Assembly (NCBI RefSeq): GCF_009707365.1
Contig: NZ_CP046122.1
Location: 186,001-250,000 of the forward strand
DNA from: Microlunatus sp. Gsoil 973
Lineage (GTDB): Bacteria > Actinomycetota > Actinomycetes > Propionibacteriales > Propionibacteriaceae
DNA length: 64,000 bases
Direction: 5' to 3'
Within the stretch, counting starts at the first letter, position 1. Each line of letters begins with the position of its first letter. Below, piece by piece: positions 1 through 9,084 of the stretch. A program made the position numbers and the translations under genes. The notes beneath the pieces are model-generated. The model saw nothing but the letters and a program-made list of their open reading frames with translations. It searched no databases and was not told the DNA's origin.

Positions 1-150
1 CCAGTTCGTCGTTGGCGCACCAGATGGTCGGCGGCGCACCGCCTGCAGTGGGTGCGCGGCCGAGTAGCTGGTGCGGCGTCGAGCAAAGGGTGCGGCGTCG
101 AGGAATTGGTGCGGCGCAAAGGGAGCGGGGTCGCTCAGGTGGTGCGGAGC
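1..150. repeat. Inverted array of 19-bp GGTGCG repeats (site 1)
   Basis: Two reverse-oriented units (CGCACC at 16-21 and 35-40) face four forward units beginning at 51, 70, 89 and 108, every step being exactly 19 bases. A further GGTGCGG lies at 141. The forward units share the pattern GGTGCG followed by a CGAG core. The array may be cut by the window edge. The same architecture recurs at about 11979-12108 and 61917-61989. Apart from the small ORF at 165-386, nothing else is evident in 1-470. Confidence 0.8.
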
Positions 151-164
151 GTACGACGAGGCAG

Positions 165-386
165 TCAGGAGACGCGTTCGGGGCGACGGCCCTCGGCCCG
201 GGCGATCAGACTGTCCACGATGGACAGCGCGAACTCCTCCTCGGCCTGCCCAGGGCGCGACACATCACGTGCCCGCATGGCACGGTCGATGCTGACAAGC
301 CCGGAAACCCCGTCGCGACCGAAATCCCGACCCGGCAGTTCCCCCACGTCCTCGGCGACCCCTCGCCGATCGCGTTCTGCGATCAC
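165..386 (-). CDS. Possible small protein of unknown function, 73 aa
   Basis: This short reading frame has strong G/C third-position bias. A TAGGAT hexamer (393-398 on the minus strand) lies exactly six bases before a GTG codon at 386, the leaderless-start layout used by many genes in this window; an ATG at 392 lies between them and would then be inside the spacer. The C-terminal half is charged and helical (MRARDVSRPG, then a segment ending IARAEGRR). I do not recognise the family. It is divergent from the glycosylase gene at 471. It could still be a chance frame in a repeat-bordered intergenic region. Confidence 0.4.
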   Translation of the reverse strand: MIAERDRRGVAEDVGELPGRDFGRDGVSGLVSIDRAMRARDVSRPGQAEEEFALSIVDSLIARAEGRRPERVS

Positions 387-470
387 CCGCATATCCTAGG
401 TCGTCTGCGAGGGCACCGGAGGCAGGCTCCGGCCACGATTCGGTCACAAGCTCAACCAAAGGAGGCGCCG

Positions 471-1275
471 ATGCCCGAGGGGCACACCCTGCACCGGCTT
501 GCGCTGGATCTGACCGACGCCTTCGCCGGTACGCGTCCCGAGGTGTCGAGTCCGCAGGGTCGATTCGCCGAGTCGGCCGCGATCCTCACCGGGCGAACGT
601 GTTCGGGCGCGCAGGCCCACGGCAAACACCTGTGGATGGACTTCGAAGATCATCTGCTGCACATCCACCTCGGACTGATCGGCAAGTTCCGGATCGCGCC
701 GCCGGCGCCGCCGCAGGGCGAGATCCGGGTACGGATCGCAACGCCGCAACTGGCGGCCGACCTCAGCGGGCCGCAGTTGTGTGTCCTCCGCACGCCCGAG
801 GAGTTGGCGGCGCAGATCGCCCAGCTCGGACCGGACCCCTTGCGCAAGGACGCAGATCCCGAGCTGGCGTGGAGCCGGATCCATCGGTCCGGCCGGCCGA
901 TCGCGGCGTTGTTGATGGATCAGACGGTGCTCTCCGGTGTCGGCAACGTCTACCGGGCAGAGGTGCTGTTCCGGAACCGGATCCGCCCTCATGTCGAGGG
1001 CAAGAAGCTCACCCGTCGATCATGGAACGCGATCTGGCAGGGACCTGATCACCCTGATGCCCCAGGGTGTGGTCGACAACCGGATCGACACCGTACGACC
1101 TGAGCACACGCCGGAGGCGATGGGCCGTCCGCCGCGGGTCGATGATCATGGCGGTGAGGTGTACGTCTACCGGCGCGCCGGCATGCCGTGTCTGGTCTGC
1201 GGATCGCGGGTCCGGACTGAGGCGCTCGCCGGCCGCAATCTCTTCTGGTGCGGACGATGTCAACGGCGGAACTGA
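471..1275 (+). CDS. nei: Fpg/Nei-family DNA glycosylase/AP lyase, frameshifted
   Basis: Base-excision repair enzyme of the MutM/Nei family, closest in pattern to the mycobacterial Nei encoded by Rv2464c. The protein starts MPEGHTLHRLA, with the Pro-Glu catalytic N-terminus exposed after Met removal, and a GGAGG ribosome site lies just upstream. The conserved stretch MDQTVLSGVGNVYRAE is present (the helix-two-turn-helix region). The C-terminal zinc finger, CxxC followed by CGRC, is also present but lies in another frame. The frame changes at a GGG run (1040-1042); removing one G restores an enzyme of about 267 aa. An upstream in-frame extension to position 12 is ignored because it crosses repeats. 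Its end overlaps the start of the next gene. A sequencing error is more likely than decay, because both halves are well conserved. Confidence 0.85.
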
Positions 1276-2864
1276 ACTTCACGGTCGGCGATCTCGAGGT
1301 GGTCGTCGGTGCCGAAGGGTTCCCGGTACGCGTTCGATGCATCTCCCGGCCCGGGCAGGACTACCTCGCCGCCCAGCGGGCACCGGGTGAGTTGATCATG
1401 GACGACAGGATCCAGCGGTGGGAGCCGGCAGGGCTGATCACCGACGTCGACGAGACCGAGGCGCGCTACGCCGTTGCTGATCATCCGCACCTGGAGTACA
1501 CGGTACGCAATTCATTCTCCGGTCACTGGCAGCAGCGACACATGCTAGTCAACACCTCGTCGTCGCCGGTGCGGATCAACCGTTGGCTGTCTCCGGTCGC
1601 GCCGGCTGCCGGCTGTGTGGGTTGGGCGGCCGCAATCGGCGGTGACGCGTTCTGGGCCGTCCAGCCGGCCGACGGGAACGGCCCGCTGTTGACGGCCGAG
1701 CTGATTCAGGGCTCGGTCACCGAACTCGTCGGCGGTGACGTCCCGGGCCTGGCGACCGGGGAGATCATGCTGCCGGCGAATCGGCGGGTCGTCCTGCAAT
1801 GGCGCATCGACACCGCCGCCGACACTGCGCACATCAACCGCAGCCGCCGGCCGGTGTTGTCCGGGCTGATCGATCTCGGGATGAACGAGCCGTACGAGAT
1901 CGCCGACGCGGACAGTGCGGTCGTCGCCGACGACCCGGTCGTGGTGACCACCGAGGGCGACGTCCAGGTGCTGTCCACCGGCCGCCCCGGTCGGTATCCG
2001 GTTGAGCTGCGGTCCGGTCGGGGAACCACCCGGATCGATCTCGCCTGGATTCCGCCGGTCGACGAGTTGATCACCGACCTGAGCCGGTCCTGGCTGGATC
2101 GGCGGACCGCCGCCGGGGTCGGCGTTGTGCCGGGGCCTGGTGCGGCACTGGGTCTGCAACAGGCAGTGATCGGCCGACTCGCCGATGATCTCGACGATGC
2201 CGAGGATGCCCTCGCCCTGCACACCGAGCGTCTGCTCGGCGCTGCGGAGTTGTCGATCATGAGCCAGGCGTACTTGGCGCAGGAAAGTGTCCGCACCGGG
2301 GATCCGGAACCGCTTCGCCATGCCCGGGCCGCAGTGTTGGCCAGCGACCGACCCGTGCCCGGGCTCGGTCTGGCGGCGACCCGTGTCTGTCTGGCCGATC
2401 TGGCCCTCGGCGGCAGTCCGGCGGCGGTGATCGCCAGACTGCGTGAGTTGGCCGCCGAGTCGGGCAACGATGGTGATCACCGATCCGATGATCATCTGGT
2501 TCGGGCCGCTGCCCGGTTGGAGTTGATCACGGTCATCGGGCCGTCGGCGGCGCGGAACACCGAGGAGACCGTGCGGTCGGCGATGGCGGTCGGCGCGGAA
2601 CTGGGGTCCGGCCTGCCCGGCGCACGGATCGGTGGGCTGCCGGCGGGTCCTGCGTGCTATGCGGCCGCCGTCCTCGATCTACTCCCGGACTCCTTGGGCG
2701 CAGACCTCGAACGCCGGTGGGGAGTCAGCGCGCACACGCTCGCGGACCGGATCCGCACCTCGGCCCTGGCCACGACGCTGTTCCCGCCCGATGCAGCAGA
2801 CCGTGGGTCGGCCGATCTCGACGAGACGATCGGGTGGCTGGTGCTCGGTCGCCCCGCCGGCTGA
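1257..2864 (+). CDS. Conserved-looking hypothetical protein, 535 aa
   Basis: I do not recognise this family. The start is ATG 1257 (an in-frame GTG lies at 1248), overlapping the glycosylase end, so the two are probably co-transcribed. Residues 1 to about 260 look beta-rich with many short hydrophobic strands and could form a beta-sandwich or mutarotase-like fold. From about 290 to 535 the protein is alpha-helical, with Ala/Leu-rich helices that resemble a helical-repeat scaffold. No signal peptide, membrane segment or catalytic motif is visible. Third-position G/C bias is strong throughout and there is no frame break, so it is a genuine gene. It is likely cytoplasmic. Confidence 0.75.
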   Translation: MSTAELNFTVGDLEVVVGAEGFPVRVRCISRPGQDYLAAQRAPGELIMDDRIQRWEPAGLITDVDETEARYAVADHPHLEYTVRNSFSGHWQQRHMLVNTSSSPVRINRWLSPVAPAAGCVGWAAAIGGDAFWAVQPADGNGPLLTAELIQGSVTELVGGDVPGLATGEIMLPANRRVVLQWRIDTAADTAHINRSRRPVLSGLIDLGMNEPYEIADADSAVVADDPVVVTTEGDVQVLSTGRPGRYPVELRSGRGTTRIDLAWIPPVDELITDLSRSWLDRRTAAGVGVVPGPGAALGLQQAVIGRLADDLDDAEDALALHTERLLGAAELSIMSQAYLAQESVRTGDPEPLRHARAAVLASDRPVPGLGLAATRVCLADLALGGSPAAVIARLRELAAESGNDGDHRSDDHLVRAAARLELITVIGPSAARNTEETVRSAMAVGAELGSGLPGARIGGLPAGPACYAAAVLDLLPDSLGADLERRWGVSAHTLADRIRTSALATTLFPPDAADRGSADLDETIGWLVLGRPAG

Positions 2865-2880
2865 CCTGCCCGGCCGCCGC

Positions 2881-2922
2881 CGATCGTCGCAGACCGATCG
2901 TCGCAGGCGAATCGTCGCGAGG
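2881..2922. repeat. 14-bp tandem repeat, three copies
   Basis: Three consecutive 14-base units beginning at 2881, 2895 and 2909 share the core ATCGTCGC. They fill almost the whole gap between two convergent genes and stop exactly at the DUF503 stop codon. A similar 14-base by three array of unrelated sequence lies at 13003-13044. Confidence 0.75.
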
Positions 2923-3216
2923 TCAGTCTCCGGAGCGGGCGAACCCGCGGTGAGCCGACAACAACTCGAACTCGCCGCGCCCGGCAACCAGATGCTCGGC
3001 ACTGTCCAGGACCTCGATCACGTGACTGCGCTCGCCGGCCACACACCCGACGCCCACCACCGTCCGGCGGTGCAACTCGTGATGATCAACTTCGGCGGCG
3101 CTGATCTGGAACCGGCGCCGCAACTCGTTGACCAGTGGCCGCACCACGGCACGCTTCTCCTTCAGCGAATGGACGTCACCGAGCAGCAGGTCGAACTCGA
3201 TCCAGCCGATCCACAT
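2923..3216 (-). CDS. DUF503 family protein
   Basis: A 97-residue protein starting MWIGWIEFDLLLGD followed by the family signature HSLKEKR. DUF503 (YlxP-like) proteins are small cytoplasmic alpha/beta proteins. They often lie near ribosome-maturation genes such as rbfA, and their biochemical role is not settled. The start is ATG 3216, ten bases after the stop of the polymerase gene, so the two form an operon. The family length is normally about 90-100 aa, so the gene is full length. It is convergent with the 535-aa hypothetical gene. Confidence 0.8.
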   Translation of the reverse strand: MWIGWIEFDLLLGDVHSLKEKRAVVRPLVNELRRRFQISAAEVDHHELHRRTVVGVGCVAGERSHVIEVLDSAEHLVAGRGEFELLSAHRGFARSGD

Positions 3217-3226
3217 CAGTCCATGA

Positions 3227-4660
3227 TCACACACGGTGCAGCGCGGGATCATCGGTTGTGAAGGTACGAACCGGCCCCGGCGGGCTGTCCGAGGTCTCGA
3301 AGCGCACCGTGACCCGGCCAAGCCCGGAGCCCCACACCCAGCCGCGCCCGTGATCGTCGTGCTCCACGTCGGCTCCCGGTGGCCAGTCCATTCGCCGGCG
3401 GACGCGGTGCAGTCCGGCTGCCTCGGCGTCAACCCCGCCACCCGGCCGTCCGTCGAGCATCCGCGGGTCGTCGATCTCGTGGTCGTCTGCGACCGGCGTA
3501 TTGGCCGGGTCCCCGGCCGCCTCCGCGACCGTCGGCTCGGTCTCCCCGATCTCCATCTCGGCGGTGTCGTCCTCCGGCAGCGAAAAAAGGTCCTCCTGGA
3601 GGACGTCGGTGAGCCCGGCGACACCGACGCCGATCAGCCGTACGCCCGGGCTGGTGTCCACCTCGTCCAGCAGCGACCGGGCGAGCTGGGTGATCAGTTC
3701 CGGCCGGTCGGTGGCACCGGCCAGGGTCCGACTGCGGGTGTGGGTGACGAAGCCGTGCAGCCGTACCTTGATCGTCACTGTCCGGGCCAGCAGCCGGGCC
3801 GCGCCAAGCCGCCGAGCCACCTGGTGCGCGTCGTTGGCGATGATCCGGAGCAGTTCCGCGCGGTCCACCAGATCGGTCTCGAAGGTGTCCTCGACCGAGA
3901 TCGACTTGGCCTCGCGTTCCGGTTCGACCGCCCGGTCATCCCGGGCGTAGGCCAATTCCTTCAGGGCCGAGCCGTGGGCGCGGCCTACCTCGCGGATCAG
4001 CTCGCTGAGGTCGATCGCCTGCAGGTCGGCGATGGTGGAGATCCCGATCCGGCGCAGTTTGTCGAAGGTCGCCGGACCCACTCCCGGGATGGTGCGGATG
4101 CTCATCGGGCTGATCAGGGCGACCTCGGTGCCTGGGTCGACCAGGGTGAAGCCGTCGGGTTTGCCGAGTTCGGTGGCAAGCTTGGCGATGAACTTCGACG
4201 TGCCGATCCCGATCGAGGCGGTCAGCCCGCCGGTCGCGTCGGCCACCCGGGACTTGATCCGGGTGGCCAGTTCGGTCAGTGACGGCCGGTCGAAGTCGAT
4301 GGGCGGCGTCACCGCAGCGAGATCGACGAACGCCTCGTCGAGGCTGAGTGGTTCGACCAACGGCGACAGGTCGCGCAGCACGCCCATCACGCTGCGGCTG
4401 GCTGCCCGATAGGCGTCGAACCGACCGGCGAGGAAGGCGGCGTGCGGGCAGCGTCGGCGTGCTTCCGCGGTGGGCATCGCCGAGTGCACGCCGAAGATCC
4501 TGGCCTCATACGAGGCCGTGGACACCACGCCGCGCGGTCCGATACCGCCAACGACGACCGGTTTGCCGCGAAGCGAGGGCTTGTCCCGCTGCTCGACCGA
4601 GGCGAAGAACGCGTCCAGGTCGAGATGCAGGATTGATGCCCGGCTCCTCACACCCGGCAT
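3227..4660 (-). CDS. dinB: DNA polymerase IV (Y family, DinB)
   Basis: Translesion DNA polymerase. The catalytic motif HLDLDAFFASVEQRD is at the N-terminus and the second carboxylate motif LSLDEAFVDL at about residue 110. A GIGTSKFIAKLATELGKPDG stretch and the helix-hairpin-helix segment IPGVGPATFDKL follow, then a little-finger domain. The C-terminal 100 residues are an acidic linker and a tail not typical of minimal DinB. There is no clear beta-clamp motif, although QEDLFSL near residue 360 fits a QxxLF-type clamp-binding peptide. The ATG at 4660 is chosen over a TTG at 4675. I see no LexA-type palindrome upstream. It is co-transcribed with DUF503. Confidence 0.92.
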   Translation of the reverse strand: MPGVRSRASILHLDLDAFFASVEQRDKPSLRGKPVVVGGIGPRGVVSTASYEARIFGVHSAMPTAEARRRCPHAAFLAGRFDAYRAASRSVMGVLRDLSPLVEPLSLDEAFVDLAAVTPPIDFDRPSLTELATRIKSRVADATGGLTASIGIGTSKFIAKLATELGKPDGFTLVDPGTEVALISPMSIRTIPGVGPATFDKLRRIGISTIADLQAIDLSELIREVGRAHGSALKELAYARDDRAVEPEREAKSISVEDTFETDLVDRAELLRIIANDAHQVARRLGAARLLARTVTIKVRLHGFVTHTRSRTLAGATDRPELITQLARSLLDEVDTSPGVRLIGVGVAGLTDVLQEDLFSLPEDDTAEMEIGETEPTVAEAAGDPANTPVADDHEIDDPRMLDGRPGGGVDAEAAGLHRVRRRMDWPPGADVEHDDHGRGWVWGSGLGRVTVRFETSDSPPGPVRTFTTDDPALHRV

Positions 4661-4669
4661 TCTCTCCCA

Positions 4670-4716
4670 GGCCAACCGGTCACTCGGCGCGGAGCCGGTC
4701 GACCACCTGGTTGGCC
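4670..4716. terminator. Candidate inverted repeat downstream of MFS gene
   Basis: GGCCAACC (4670-4677) pairs with GGTTGGCC (4709-4716) across a 31-base loop, between the stop of the MFS gene and the start of dinB. It lacks a T-run. It could be a weak terminator for the exporter gene or part of the dinB upstream region. Confidence 0.25.
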
Positions 4717-4730
4717 ACCTGGCCAGGGAG

Positions 4731-6149
4731 TCAGTCGAGCAGGTCAGCCAGCCGGTCGGCGCTCCGCCGGGCCCACGCTCCGCTGGTGACCAGTCCGAGC
4801 ACCAAGACCAGCAGGCCGCAGCAGATGATCATGATCCAGCCACCGCCGCCGGGCACCGGCCCGTGCACTGTGCCGCGGACCACCATTGTGCCGGACAGGG
4901 CAACGCCGAGCGAGGCTCCGATCTGCCGGCTGGTCGAGGCGGTGGCCGCCGCCACACCGGCCATCGCCCCGGGCATCCCCGACACCGCGGTGTTGGTGAT
5001 CGGTGCGTTGACCAGCCCGAACCCGGCGCCGAAGACCAGATAGGTGACGGCCAACTGCCAGGTCGGTGTGTCGATCGTCAAAAGGGTCAGCAGGAAACCT
5101 GCGACGGTGATCCCGATGCCGGCCATCAGCAGTGACGGTCGTGGACCTTTGACGCCGACCAGGCGTCCCGACAGCGGCGCCAGGATCACCGTCATCGCCG
5201 CCATCGGCAGCGTGTGCAGGCCGGCGTCGAACGCTGACATGCCGCGCAGGTTCTGCAGGTACAGCACGTTGAGGAAGACGAAACTCGACATGCCCGCGAA
5301 CGCACTGATCGCGATGAAGGTGGCGCCGGCGAACGGGATGCTGCGGAAGAAGTCGAGCTCGATGAGCGGATCGGTGCGCCGCGGTTCATAGATCAACAAT
5401 CCGATCAGCCCTACTACGAAAGCGCTGAAGAAGCCGATGATCTCCGGGCTGGTCCAGCCGCGCTCCGGTCCCTCGATGATCGCGTACGTGATCGAGCCGA
5501 GGATCATGATCACCAGCACCTGACCGACAGGGTCGACGCGTCGGGTCCGCGCGGCGCGCGACTCGGGCACAAGCAGGCCGGTCAGGATGATCGCGGCCAG
5601 GGTGACCGGTACGTTCAACCAGAAGATCGCCCGCCAGCCGATCGAGTCGACGATCCCGCCGCCGATCAGCGGTCCCAGCGCCTGGCTGAAACCCACGACC
5701 CCACCCCAGACACCGATCGCCCGGGCGCGCTCGGCGCGCTCGGTGAACGTGTTGGTGATGATCGACATTGCGACCGGATTGAGCATCGAGCCGCCGACGG
5801 CCTGCAGCATCCGGAAGGCCACCAACCAGGACAGACTCGGCGCCAGTCCGCACAACGCCGAGGCGGTTCCGAAGATCACCAGGCCGACCTGGAACACCCG
5901 TTTGCGACCGAGCCGGTCGCCGGTCGATCCGCCCAACATCAAGAGACTGGCCAGCACCAGCGTGTACGCGTCGATCGTCCACTGCATGCCGCTGACACCG
6001 GCGTCAAGATCACGGCGCATCGTCGGAAGCGCGACGTTGACGACAGTGGCGTCGAGCGACACGATGAACAGGCTCATGCAGCAGGTCGCCAGCACGGCCA
6101 GCCGCCTGCGATGCGACAGGCCGTCAGCTGGCAGGGCAGACACAGACAC
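4731..6149 (-). CDS. MFS drug/proton antiporter, DHA2 (EmrB/QacA) family
   Basis: Fourteen-helix major facilitator exporter expected in the plasma membrane. The first helix contains LDATVVNVALPTMRRDL, the DHA2 signature (motif D1). The loop 2-3 motif A is seen as GGSTGDRLGRKRVF, and motif C as GWRAIFWLNVPV further on. The length of about 472 residues is typical. The start is uncertain: GTG 6149 or GTG 6143 have an AAGGA upstream, ATG 6185 is possible, and the frame is open to 6326. The substrate is unknown. It is divergent from the DAO-family gene, with a 267-base gap holding their promoters. Confidence 0.9.
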   Translation of the reverse strand: MSVSALPADGLSHRRRLAVLATCCMSLFIVSLDATVVNVALPTMRRDLDAGVSGMQWTIDAYTLVLASLLMLGGSTGDRLGRKRVFQVGLVIFGTASALCGLAPSLSWLVAFRMLQAVGGSMLNPVAMSIITNTFTERAERARAIGVWGGVVGFSQALGPLIGGGIVDSIGWRAIFWLNVPVTLAAIILTGLLVPESRAARTRRVDPVGQVLVIMILGSITYAIIEGPERGWTSPEIIGFFSAFVVGLIGLLIYEPRRTDPLIELDFFRSIPFAGATFIAISAFAGMSSFVFLNVLYLQNLRGMSAFDAGLHTLPMAAMTVILAPLSGRLVGVKGPRPSLLMAGIGITVAGFLLTLLTIDTPTWQLAVTYLVFGAGFGLVNAPITNTAVSGMPGAMAGVAAATASTSRQIGASLGVALSGTMVVRGTVHGPVPGGGGWIMIICCGLLVLVLGLVTSGAWARRSADRLADLLD

Positions 6150-6416
6150 GCATCCTTCACGCAAGGGATCTGCCCGCCACACCATATTCCGTGCCAGATT
6201 GTCGGTCGTTTCCAGGCCGAACCCGAGTTGCTGACCCGGCTCGGCTCGTTCCGCGGCTGGCGCGGCACTCCGGTCGCGCACTGCTGCGACGGGCACCACG
6301 TCTCCCGTGATGATTGCCGTGAACAAGTCCCGAGGGCCCGTGCTGCGTCCACCTCACCATCCCGGATGGCCGGGCCGACAGATCGTGCCCGCGATGCCGG
6401 CCACTAGAGTGCTGCG

Positions 6417-7547
6417 ATGGCGACGCAGCACAGTGATCATCGGGTTGTCGTGATCGGGTCCGGTATCGCAGGGGCCGGCGCGGCCTTCGGGCTGGCCCGG
6501 CGCGGGGTCGCAGTGACGATCGTCGATGACGCCGCAACGGGCCAGGCCACGGCGGCCGGCGCCGGGATCATCATGCCCTGGGCGATCAGCGACGAAGGGC
6601 CGTACTACGACCTGTACGCCGCCGGTGCCGCGTTCTATCCGGAGCTGCTGCGGCACCTGGACGACCTGGGGATCACCGGAACCGACTTCCGCCGCAGCGG
6701 TGGCTTGATCGTCAACGCCGACCCGGCGCTGCTGGAGGAGAGTTACCGGCGAGTGATCGGTCGCAAACAGGCAGCCGGAGCCGATGGCGAGGTGATCGGT
6801 ACGGTCGACCGGATCGACAACGCCGCAGCTCGCGAGCTGTTCCCGCCGCTGGCCGACGGGCTGGATGCGATCTTCGTCTCCGGCGGAGCCCGGGTCGACG
6901 GCCGTACCCTGCGGGACGCGCTGCTGCTGGCCGCCGAACGACTAGGTGCCGAACGAGTGACCGGACACGCGGACCTTGATCATGACGGACAGCGCCCGGT
7001 GATCAGCGTCGGCGGCCGTGCGGTCGCCGCGGACGCCGTGGTCGCGGCGGCCGGGGCCTGGACCCGGCAGCTGATGGCGTCCATCGGCCACCAGGTGCCG
7101 GTGCAGCCGCAGAAGGGTCAGATCAGCCACCTGCGCGTCACGGCGGACACCAGCCGGTGGCCGACGGTGCATCCAATCAGCCACCACTACATCGTCCCGT
7201 TCGACGAGGGTCGGATCGCGGTCGGCGCCACCCGTGAGACGGGCAGCGGGTTCGACACCAGGATCACCGCGGCGGGGCAACTGCAGGTGCTCAGTGATGC
7301 TCTGGCGATCGCTCCGGGACTTGCCGATGCGACGTTGATCGAAACCAGGGTGGGCCTGCGTCCGTTGGCCGATGATCTTCCGGTCGCCGGTGCGCTTCCC
7401 GATCGCCCCGGTGTCTATGTGACGACCGGCTACGGTGCAGGCGGGCTCACCATGGGTCCGCGGATCGGCGACGCGATCGCGCGCCTGATCATCGGCGAGC
7501 CGGCGCCCGAGATCGAGGCGGTCAGACCGCTTCCGGCGTCTCGGTGA
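6417..7547 (+). CDS. FAD-dependent oxidoreductase, DAO family
   Basis: A 376-residue flavoprotein of the D-amino-acid oxidase/dehydrogenase and glycine/sarcosine oxidase fold. The Rossmann dinucleotide motif GSGIAGAGAAFGLARRG is at residue 13, followed by the acidic strand end IVDD. A second conserved block near the C-terminus, GLRPLADDLPVAGALPDRPG, then TGYGAGGLTMGP, fits the FAD-contacting C-terminal motif of this family. The substrate cannot be assigned; an amine or D-amino acid is likely. TAGAGT at 6405-6410 stands six bases before the ATG, indicating a leaderless transcript. Its 3' end overlaps the convergent sigma-factor gene by 26 bases. Confidence 0.85.
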   Translation: MATQHSDHRVVVIGSGIAGAGAAFGLARRGVAVTIVDDAATGQATAAGAGIIMPWAISDEGPYYDLYAAGAAFYPELLRHLDDLGITGTDFRRSGGLIVNADPALLEESYRRVIGRKQAAGADGEVIGTVDRIDNAAARELFPPLADGLDAIFVSGGARVDGRTLRDALLLAAERLGAERVTGHADLDHDGQRPVISVGGRAVAADAVVAAAGAWTRQLMASIGHQVPVQPQKGQISHLRVTADTSRWPTVHPISHHYIVPFDEGRIAVGATRETGSGFDTRITAAGQLQVLSDALAIAPGLADATLIETRVGLRPLADDLPVAGALPDRPGVYVTTGYGAGGLTMGPRIGDAIARLIIGEPAPEIEAVRPLPASR

Positions 7548-8742
7548 CGTCCCGGCCGGATCGCGTGACCGCTGCCAGCCTGCCCTGCAGGAACCGTCGT
7601 TCGCGCTCGTCGGAGACCAGTTCCGCGGCCCGCCGGTAGGCAGCTGCGGCATCCTCGGTCCGGCCGAGTTGTGTGAGCAGTTCAGCGCGGGTGGTGTGCA
7701 GATACAGGTAGTCGTCGAGGGGCAACCCGTCGACGATCGCCAGCGCGGCGGCCGCCGAATCGGCGTGAGCGACCGCCACCGCGCGATTGAGTTCGACGAC
7801 CGGTGATCCGGTCCGGCGATGCAACTCTGCGTACAGTGCGCTGATCTCCTGCCAGTCGATCGGATCCTGGAGGTGCAATGCTGCAATGGCCGCCTGCAAC
7901 ACGTAGGTTCCGCGGCCGCCCAGCGCCAGGGCACGGTCCAGCAACTGCTGGGCGCGGCGGAGCCCGTCGGCATCCCACCGGGAGCGGTCCTGATCTTTGA
8001 ACAGCACCAACTCGTCATCGGCGAATCGCGCGTTCCGCCGGGCGTGGTGACTGATCATCAGCGACAACAAGCCGTACGCCTCCGGCTCGTCCGGCATCAG
8101 GTCGATGACCGTGCTGCCCAGCCGGATCGCTTCGTCGGCAAGATCGTTTCGTCCACCGTAACCGGTGTTGAAGATCAGGTAGACGACCGCGAGCAATGCG
8201 GCGACGCGATCCGGCAACTGATGATCAGGCGGCATCCGGAACGGGATGCGAGCGGTCCTGATCTTGGACTTGGCCCGGGTCAGCCGTCGTTTCATGGTCT
8301 CCGGAGCGACCAGGAACGCCTGCGCGATCTCCTCGGTCTGCAGTCCGCCGACCGCTCGCAGCGTCAGTGCCACCTGGGCCTCGACCGAAAGTGCCGGATG
8401 GCAGCACAGGAAGATCAACTCCAGTCGCTCGTCGGTGAACACGGTCGGTTCGACATCCATCTCGTTCACCTCCTGCGGGAGACCTGCCGCAAGTAGCGTG
8501 TTCTTGGTGGCGAGGGACTGTCGGCGCCGGAGAGTGTCCAGTGCCCGGTTCCGTGCCACGGTGATCAGCCAGGCCGGCGGGTTGTCCGGCACGCCGTCGA
8601 TCGGCCAACGGTCTGCAGCCCTGGCGAACGCTTCTGCGGCGGCGTCCTCGGCCAGACCAAGATCGTCGAAGCGGCCGACCAGGGCGGAGACGACCCGACC
8701 CCAGTGCTCCCGGAAGGCGGACTCGACGGCGGACCGGGTCAT
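7522..8742 (-). CDS. ECF42-type RNA polymerase sigma factor with DUF6596/TPR C-terminus
   Basis: A 406-residue sigma-70 family protein. Sigma region 2 covers about residues 10-75 (AEDAAAEAFARAADRWP and LITVARNRALDTLRR). Region 4 lies at about 115-165 (LTLRAVGGLQTEEIAQAF). A long C-terminal helical domain carries TPR-like repeats after the hallmark VYLIFNTGYGG. In the ECF42 group this domain replaces an anti-sigma factor, and the genes are found next to YCII/DGPF proteins, as here: the YCII gene ends seven bases upstream. It probably transcribes its own operon under an unidentified stress. Confidence 0.92.
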   Translation of the reverse strand: MTRSAVESAFREHWGRVVSALVGRFDDLGLAEDAAAEAFARAADRWPIDGVPDNPPAWLITVARNRALDTLRRRQSLATKNTLLAAGLPQEVNEMDVEPTVFTDERLELIFLCCHPALSVEAQVALTLRAVGGLQTEEIAQAFLVAPETMKRRLTRAKSKIRTARIPFRMPPDHQLPDRVAALLAVVYLIFNTGYGGRNDLADEAIRLGSTVIDLMPDEPEAYGLLSLMISHHARRNARFADDELVLFKDQDRSRWDADGLRRAQQLLDRALALGGRGTYVLQAAIAALHLQDPIDWQEISALYAELHRRTGSPVVELNRAVAVAHADSAAAALAIVDGLPLDDYLYLHTTRAELLTQLGRTEDAAAAYRRAAELVSDERERRFLQGRLAAVTRSGRDVTETPEAV

Positions 8743-8749
8743 GATCTGA

Positions 8750-9084
8750 TCACTCGTCGACCGGGCGTACTTCGACGGCGCCGCCCAGCCTGGCTGCGGG
8801 AATGGCCCGGACGATGTCGATCACCGAGTCCAGGTCGTCCTCCTCGACGATGTAGTAGCCGGCGAAGACTTCCTTGGTGTCGGCATAGGGTCCGTCGGTG
8901 ATCAACACGGCGTCGTTGTCGACCCTGACGGTGGTCGCAGTCTCCGCTGGATGCAGATGGCCGCCGCCGACCACCCGGGGTCCTCCCTGATCTTGTAGTA
9001 CTCGGCGGAGATCGCTGCGCGTTCGGTATCAGTGAAGCCGTCGACCGAGCCCGGACGTTCGTAGATCAGGACTGCGTACTTCAT
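8750..9084 (-). CDS. YCII/DGPF-domain protein, frameshifted
   Basis: A small YCII-like protein of about 111 aa. The N-terminal half MKYAVLIYERPG is in one frame. The rest, including the diagnostic LITDGPYADTKEVFAGYYI (DGPF motif) and the C-terminal VEVRPV, is in another. The frames meet at a CCCGGGG stretch (8974-8980); adding one base restores the usual family length. The start codon overlaps the stop of the upstream RibD_C gene (ATGA). YCII proteins of this type are strictly linked to ECF42 sigma factors, but their biochemical role is unknown. The break is probably a sequencing error. Confidence 0.85.

Noticed and set aside
12-470. N-terminal extension of the nei gene from position 12
   Set aside because: It crosses the GGTGCG array; the catalytic Pro must follow the initiator Met at 471, which has a GGAGG upstream.
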